A stretch of DNA of 14,889 bases from NCBI GenBank assembly GCA_030528815.1, contig JAUMYE010000015.1, positions 1-14,889 on the forward strand. Reading direction: 5' to 3'. The DNA comes from Candidatus Saccharimonadota bacterium (lineage in GTDB: Bacteria > Patescibacteriota > Saccharimonadia > Saccharimonadales > Saccharimonadaceae). A program made the position numbers and the translations under genes. Of this stretch, positions 11,580 to 14,889 are shown one piece after another (the first letter of the stretch is position 1; the number at the start of each line of letters is the position of its first letter). The notes under the pieces are model-generated. The model saw nothing but the letters and a program-made list of their open reading frames with translations, searched no databases and had not been told where the DNA came from.

Positions 11580-13331
11580 ATGGAACCGCAAAACAGCGGA
11601 AAAATAGATATCGAGATACCACCAAGCAGTGTCCCGAATCCTACACCAGAGCCAACGACTGCAGCTCCAAATGTAGCTCCAGCTAACGAGCCGCCAAAAA
11701 TCACAGGACTCAGCAGTTCTATCTCTAAAAACAATGAAATTAGCGGCAAAGCACTCCCGCCAAGCACCGTCATCAATAAACAACCAGAACCAGTCCAGAA
11801 ACCAAAGGAAACAAAAGTCCAGCTTCCTCCACCTACAGAAGAAGAGATAGAAAAATACCTCAAAAAGAAGCGAACCAAAAGAACCGCAATTACAGTCACA
11901 GTAGCCGTACTTATCTTTTTTGCGGCCGTTATGGCAACATATTTACAGTACGCATACCACCTTCGAATGGACAACAAATACTCCGACGGTTACAGTGTAA
12001 ACTATCCTTATGTTATTAAGAATAATGACGGCAAATCATATATCGTAAGCAATAGCGGTAAAAAAATCAGCTCGGATTACGATCAGATTAGCGACTATTA
12101 CGAAGGCTATTCCGTAGCCTGCAATAATTCCAACTGCGATATTCTAGACATTAATGGTAACAAAAGCTATTCTGGCGAAAAAATCGAATATATACCTGGA
12201 AGCCATTATTTCTTGGAACAAAAGAGCGCTAACAAATTTGGCAATCTTATAGATTCAAATGGCAAAAGCATTAGCGATGAAAAGATTATTACTCTTAAAA
12301 ACTACAATAATCGAAGCTACCTACTATCAAAAAGCGCCGACGCGAAAAGCTATAGCCTTATCAATTCCGATGGCAAAAAACTAGTCAGCGGGACGACAGA
12401 AGATAAAATTATCTCCGAAAAACTAGAAATATCTTATAGCAAATTCGAGGATAAGTATTACTGTGCTGCCAGCATCCAAACACGCGGAAACGAATACGAA
12501 ACAAGGCTAGTCGTCTTTAACTGCGAAAGCGGAAAACAAATTATCTCCATAGACAACATAGGCAATACCGATGAAGATAGAATAGTCTCAGACAATATCT
12601 TCAAGGCTGGGGATAATAACTATATTGTCTTCAATGACGATCTAGTACTAAAGACCGATCTAGCCGTCACACAAACAGCAAACGGCTTAATCTATGGCTT
12701 AAACCCAGAAGAAGGCTTCGAACTATTCAATCCGCGCACCAAAAACTATGTCGACGAAAACTCTCATGGCCTTATCGATGAAGGCAAATACGACATCGTA
12801 CCAAACTTTGACGCCAACGATTACTTCGCCTATGCCAATTACAGAGAAAGCAAATTCGAATTCTTTGATAACGGCGGAAGCATCACGGCTTACAAAGACG
12901 GTAAGAAAAAGGACGTCAGAAACATTACCTTAGTCTTTAGCGAAGAACTATTTAATTATCTTCACTCAAAAGGCAAAGACTATGTAGTTATCCAAGACGG
13001 CGATAGACCAAAAATCTACGACATCAATAAAGGCCAAACCCTAGACCTTGGCGGAGATATCGAAAACGTCCAAAAAGACAGCAGTCTAGTCGTAATATCA
13101 ACTGGCGATATCTATAAAAAGAAGATATATAACCTAATCACAGGCAAGAGCTTCGAAATCACTCTCCAAGATTATGAATATCTAACACTAGACAAAAGAT
13201 ATATAATGAGCGAAAAAATCGAAGAGCCAAGCGAAGGCGAGACTCCGTCCTATAGAGCTCAGAAGATTAAGTATTATAGCCAAACTGGCAAACTCCTTGC
13301 AGAAATATCATATAATATAGATGGAGAGTAA
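11580..13331 (+). CDS. Large membrane-anchored extracellular protein with WG-like repeats
   Basis: A 583-residue protein. Residues 1-94 are Pro-rich and probably cytoplasmic, a basic stretch (KKKRTKR, 95-101) precedes one membrane helix (about 103-122), and some 460 residues follow outside. The outside part holds repeated short beta turns of the form I-x-x-x-G-K: about 154-164, 187-197, 222-232, 258-269 and 397-407. The last includes GLIDEGKYDIVPNF, close to the WG (KWG) repeat pattern that builds beta-propellers. I infer a propeller-like surface domain that binds something outside the cell; no enzyme motif is seen. Low-complexity Asn/Lys/Ser/Asp composition and AGA/ATA/CTA codons set it apart from the flanking translation genes, which may reflect lower expression rather than transfer. 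It shares a transcript with the next gene, two bases on. Confidence 0.75.
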   Translation: MEPQNSGKIDIEIPPSSVPNPTPEPTTAAPNVAPANEPPKITGLSSSISKNNEISGKALPPSTVINKQPEPVQKPKETKVQLPPPTEEEIEKYLKKKRTKRTAITVTVAVLIFFAAVMATYLQYAYHLRMDNKYSDGYSVNYPYVIKNNDGKSYIVSNSGKKISSDYDQISDYYEGYSVACNNSNCDILDINGNKSYSGEKIEYIPGSHYFLEQKSANKFGNLIDSNGKSISDEKIITLKNYNNRSYLLSKSADAKSYSLINSDGKKLVSGTTEDKIISEKLEISYSKFEDKYYCAASIQTRGNEYETRLVVFNCESGKQIISIDNIGNTDEDRIVSDNIFKAGDNNYIVFNDDLVLKTDLAVTQTANGLIYGLNPEEGFELFNPRTKNYVDENSHGLIDEGKYDIVPNFDANDYFAYANYRESKFEFFDNGGSITAYKDGKKKDVRNITLVFSEELFNYLHSKGKDYVVIQDGDRPKIYDINKGQTLDLGGDIENVQKDSSLVVISTGDIYKKKIYNLITGKSFEITLQDYEYLTLDKRYIMSEKIEEPSEGETPSYRAQKIKYYSQTGKLLAEISYNIDGE

Positions 13332-13333
13332 TT

Positions 13334-13687
13334 ATGACAACAGATGCAACTAACGGAATTATCTGGTCGATGGTGCCAGTATTCCTACTACTTATTGGCG
13401 TAATCGCCTATTCAATAATCACTAGGTCTAAAAGAAATAACGAAAAGCACGACACTAGAGAGAAAGATGCCTTGATTCAAGCTCAGGCTATGCTTGCGAA
13501 ATATCAGCAAGAAAACAAGGATAAGGAAGAAAAGTCCGAAAATTCTAAAGAAGAAAAGACTGAAGAATCCGAAAAGCCAAAAGAAGAGTCAACAAGCAAA
13601 TCCGAGAAGAAGCCAAAGAAGCTCGAAAGCAATCCTGAAAAGAAAGAAGCCGATCTCGAACCAGACATCGACACCAAGATTGACTAA
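13334..13687 (+). CDS. Small membrane protein with Lys/Glu-rich tail
   Basis: A 117-residue protein. A short N-terminus is followed by one membrane helix (about 9-29) and TRSKR, which by the positive-inside rule puts the rest in the cytoplasm. The tail (about 34-117) is almost entirely Lys, Glu, Ser, Asp and Gln, with a possible short coiled coil (KDALIQAQAMLAKYQQE-like, about 43-60) and then a disordered region. ATG 13334 is two bases after the preceding stop with GGAGAG at 13323-13328, so it is probably translationally coupled to the large surface protein and may work with it at the membrane. No terminator follows; the rpsJ promoter begins within its last codons. Function unknown. Confidence 0.75.
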   Translation: MTTDATNGIIWSMVPVFLLLIGVIAYSIITRSKRNNEKHDTREKDALIQAQAMLAKYQQENKDKEEKSENSKEEKTEESEKPKEESTSKSEKKPKKLESNPEKKEADLEPDIDTKID

Positions 13688-13708
13688 GTATGCAAAAACA
13701 GTTATAAT
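13680..13708 (+). promoter_or_regulatory. Promoter of rpsJ, overlapping the upstream stop codon
   Basis: TTGACT at 13680-13685, a 17-base spacer and consensus TATAAT at 13703-13708. The -35 overlaps the last codon and stop of the preceding gene. Confidence 0.65.
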
Positions 13709-13745
13709 ATATTCACAAATTAAAAATGTGCTGTAAACACTCATC

Positions 13746-13766
13746 GACACGCTGTCTTGGCGTATC
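13746..13766 (+). promoter_or_regulatory. Leader hairpin of rpsJ
   Basis: GACACGC (13746-13752) pairs with GCGTATC (13760-13766) with one C-A mismatch and a seven-base loop. It lies between the promoter and the ribosome-binding site AAAGGA (13787-13792). Confidence 0.3.
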
Positions 13767-13800
13767 TGAGATTATATAGCAAGCAGAAAGGAATTAATAA

Positions 13801-14121
13801 ATGGCAGACAAAGCAGAAGGCCCACGCATTCGCATTCGCCTTAAGGCTTACGATCATCGCGTCATCGATCAGAGCGCAAAGCAGATCGTCGAAACAGCAA
13901 TCCGCACTGGTGCAAAGGTTAGCGGTCCAGTACCTCTACCAACCAAGCGCAGCAGCTTCACAGTCGTAAAGAGCCCACACGTCTACAAGACCGGTGGTGA
14001 AGCTTTCGAAATGAAGGTTCACAAGCGCCTTATCGACGTTATCGATGCAACTCCAAAGACCATCGATGCATTGCAGAATCTATCCCTCCCAGCAGGTGTA
14101 GACGCAGAAATCAAGATGTAA
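13801..14121 (+). CDS. rpsJ: 30S ribosomal protein S10
   Basis: S10 is a head protein of the 30S subunit and in many bacteria also the NusE partner of NusB in transcription antitermination. The 106-residue product has RIRIRLKAYDHRVID (9-23), GPVPLPTKRSSFTVVKSPHVYK and the C-terminal TPKTIDAL...LPAGVDAEIKM, all standard. ATG 13801 follows AAAGGA (13787-13792) by eight bases. In most bacteria rpsJ opens the S10 operon with rplC directly after it. Here a GAAA-capped terminator and an unrelated nucleotidyltransferase follow, so it is transcribed alone. Its proline codons are six CCA and one CCT. Confidence 0.97.
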   Translation: MADKAEGPRIRIRLKAYDHRVIDQSAKQIVETAIRTGAKVSGPVPLPTKRSSFTVVKSPHVYKTGGEAFEMKVHKRLIDVIDATPKTIDALQNLSLPAGVDAEIKM

Positions 14122-14134
14122 TAATCTTCAAAAA

Positions 14135-14156
14135 CCGCTCGAAAGAGCGGCTTTTT
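14135..14156 (+). terminator. Intrinsic terminator after rpsJ
   Basis: CCGCTC (14135-14140) pairs with GAGCGG (14145-14150) around a GAAA tetraloop, followed by CTTTTT. Confidence 0.92.
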
Positions 14157-14179
14157 GTTCGTCTAGGCCCATCAATCTC

Positions 14180-14208
14180 TTGACATAAACGGTTTTTTAT
14201 GATAGAAT
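14180..14208 (+). promoter_or_regulatory. Promoter of the ManC-like gene
   Basis: Consensus TTGACA at 14180-14185, a 17-base spacer and TAGAAT at 14203-14208. Confidence 0.7.
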
Positions 14209-14220
14209 GGGCAACATGTT

Positions 14221-14239
14221 TCGAACTTCGGAGGTTCGA
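14221..14239 (+). promoter_or_regulatory. Leader hairpin of the ManC-like gene
   Basis: TCGAAC (14221-14226) pairs with GTTCGA (14234-14239) with a seven-base loop, within about ten bases of the inferred transcription start. The real ribosome-binding site AAGGAGG (14259-14265) is downstream and free. Confidence 0.45.
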
Positions 14240-14273
14240 GATAAATATAGTTCTTTTCAAGGAGGTATTTACC

Positions 14274-14889
14274 ATGGAAAACAAGGTAAATGCAAATGTA
14301 AACGCAAAGGCAAATTGGGCAATTGTCCTCGCAGGCGGAAGAGGCAGTCGTCTCCCTATCGCAGGAAGCTGTCCTAAGCAGTTCGCACCGAAATTCAACG
14401 ACTGCACATTCGTGCAGGATATCGTTGCAAACATCAGCAAGGCAATCAAGCCCTCCCGTATCCTCATCGTCGTTACAAACCCCGAGCAGGCCGAATACGC
14501 AACAAAACAGTTAACACCCCTGGGAGTTCCCAGTACAAATGTCGTATCCTTCGACCCCCATTATGGCTACGTAGCCGTAATGGCCATGGCTTGTGACTAC
14601 GTCATGAGCATCGACCCCGACGCTACAGTCTTCATCTCACCTAGCGATCAGCATGTAGTGGGCGTAGACAAGTTCGTGGCAGACATCAACCTCTCAATGG
14701 CATATGCTCAGCAGGGCGAATCCGTTCTGCTTGGAGTAAAGGTTGCAGACGCCAACATCGTTGGCGGATGCGGGAATGCCAAGTACGACTCATCCGAATC
14801 TGGTCCCATCTACGAGATCCAGGAATTTATCGAGAAGCCTCTCAAGAAGTTCGGCGAAGAGTATGTCAAGAAAATGCTCATCGCAGATG
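14274..14889 (+). CDS. ManC-like sugar-1-phosphate nucleotidyltransferase, 3' end beyond window
   Basis: The first 205 residues of a nucleotidyltransferase of the mannose-1-phosphate guanylyltransferase type, which would make a nucleotide-activated sugar for surface glycans. An Asn/Lys-rich start is followed by WAIVLAGGRGSRL (the nucleotide-binding G-G-x-G-x-R-L loop), CPKQF (the conserved PKQF), VFISPSDQHV (the metal-binding P-x-D region) and EFIEKP (FVEKP in the family). The GRNTAP-type motif of typical ManC is not seen; DPHYGYVAV stands near its place, so substrate and nucleotide are uncertain and other NTP-transferases remain possible. ATG 14274 follows AAGGAGG by eight bases. Seven of its 12 proline codons are CCC, against none of seven in rpsJ, so its codon use differs from its neighbour. 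The promoter style matches the rest of the window, which argues against a junction here. Confidence 0.75.
   Translation, partial: MENKVNANVNAKANWAIVLAGGRGSRLPIAGSCPKQFAPKFNDCTFVQDIVANISKAIKPSRILIVVTNPEQAEYATKQLTPLGVPSTNVVSFDPHYGYVAVMAMACDYVMSIDPDATVFISPSDQHVVGVDKFVADINLSMAYAQQGESVLLGVKVADANIVGGCGNAKYDSSESGPIYEIQEFIEKPLKKFGEEYVKKMLIAD

Noticed and set aside
11540..11977. 145-residue ORF on the minus strand, Gly/Ser/Val-rich and membrane-like
   Set aside because: It is the antisense of the Pro-rich N-terminus and membrane helix of the 11580 gene; its composition is explained by that.
1..14889. tRNA genes, CRISPR arrays, insertion sequences or attachment sites
   Set aside because: No cloverleaf, regular spaced repeat, transposase or terminal inverted repeat could be seen by eye; the islands have no visible mobility genes.

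Overview
The window reads as one end of a contig from a small-genome bacterium, most likely Candidatus Patescibacteria (CPR), with Saccharibacteria (TM7) my best guess. The reasons are the style of the genes (very short intergenic gaps, many small membrane-anchored proteins, PEGA-like domains and a large secreted murein-hydrolase-like protein) and a ribosomal S12 with the longer N-terminal region also found in Firmicutes. This placement is inference; no marker was compared with a database. All genes read on the + strand under the standard code, and every visible stop is TAA or TAG.

Backbone: the conserved str/S10 order rpsL-rpsG-fusA-tuf-rpsJ is present, but lineage-specific genes interrupt it after rpsG, after fusA and after tuf. 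Island 1 (1556-5139) encodes two single-pass membrane proteins, the first with a clear PEGA domain, flanking a 743-residue exported protein that combines a glucosaminidase-like, a CHAP-like and a C39-like domain. Island 2 (7465-10150) encodes two clearly paralogous soluble proteins of about 350 residues with no family I recognise, separated by a two-helix membrane protein. Island 3 (11580-13687) encodes a membrane-anchored, repeat-rich extracellular protein and a small Lys/Glu-rich membrane protein. rpsJ is followed by a terminator and not by rplC; the window ends in a partial ManC-like sugar nucleotidyltransferase.

Transcription: nearly every unit has its own sigma-70-like promoter with a 16-17 bp spacer, a hairpin near the inferred 5' end of the mRNA, and usually a GC-rich intrinsic terminator directly before the next promoter. 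The old operon therefore appears split into about ten short units. The leaders of tuf and of the two paralogues look related to one another.

Points of most interest: (1) the interrupted str cluster; (2) EF-G, in which both guanine-recognition motifs (G4 and G5) depart from consensus while EF-Tu next door keeps them; (3) the three-domain hydrolase and its membrane partners; (4) the unnamed paralogous pair with a shared leader; (5) a four-codon leader ORF inside a hairpin upstream of island 1; (6) Pro in place of a near-invariant Lys in S12. The first ~175 bases look like a fragment of a different (Firmicutes-like) genome joined in frame to a membrane-protein gene, probably an assembly chimera.
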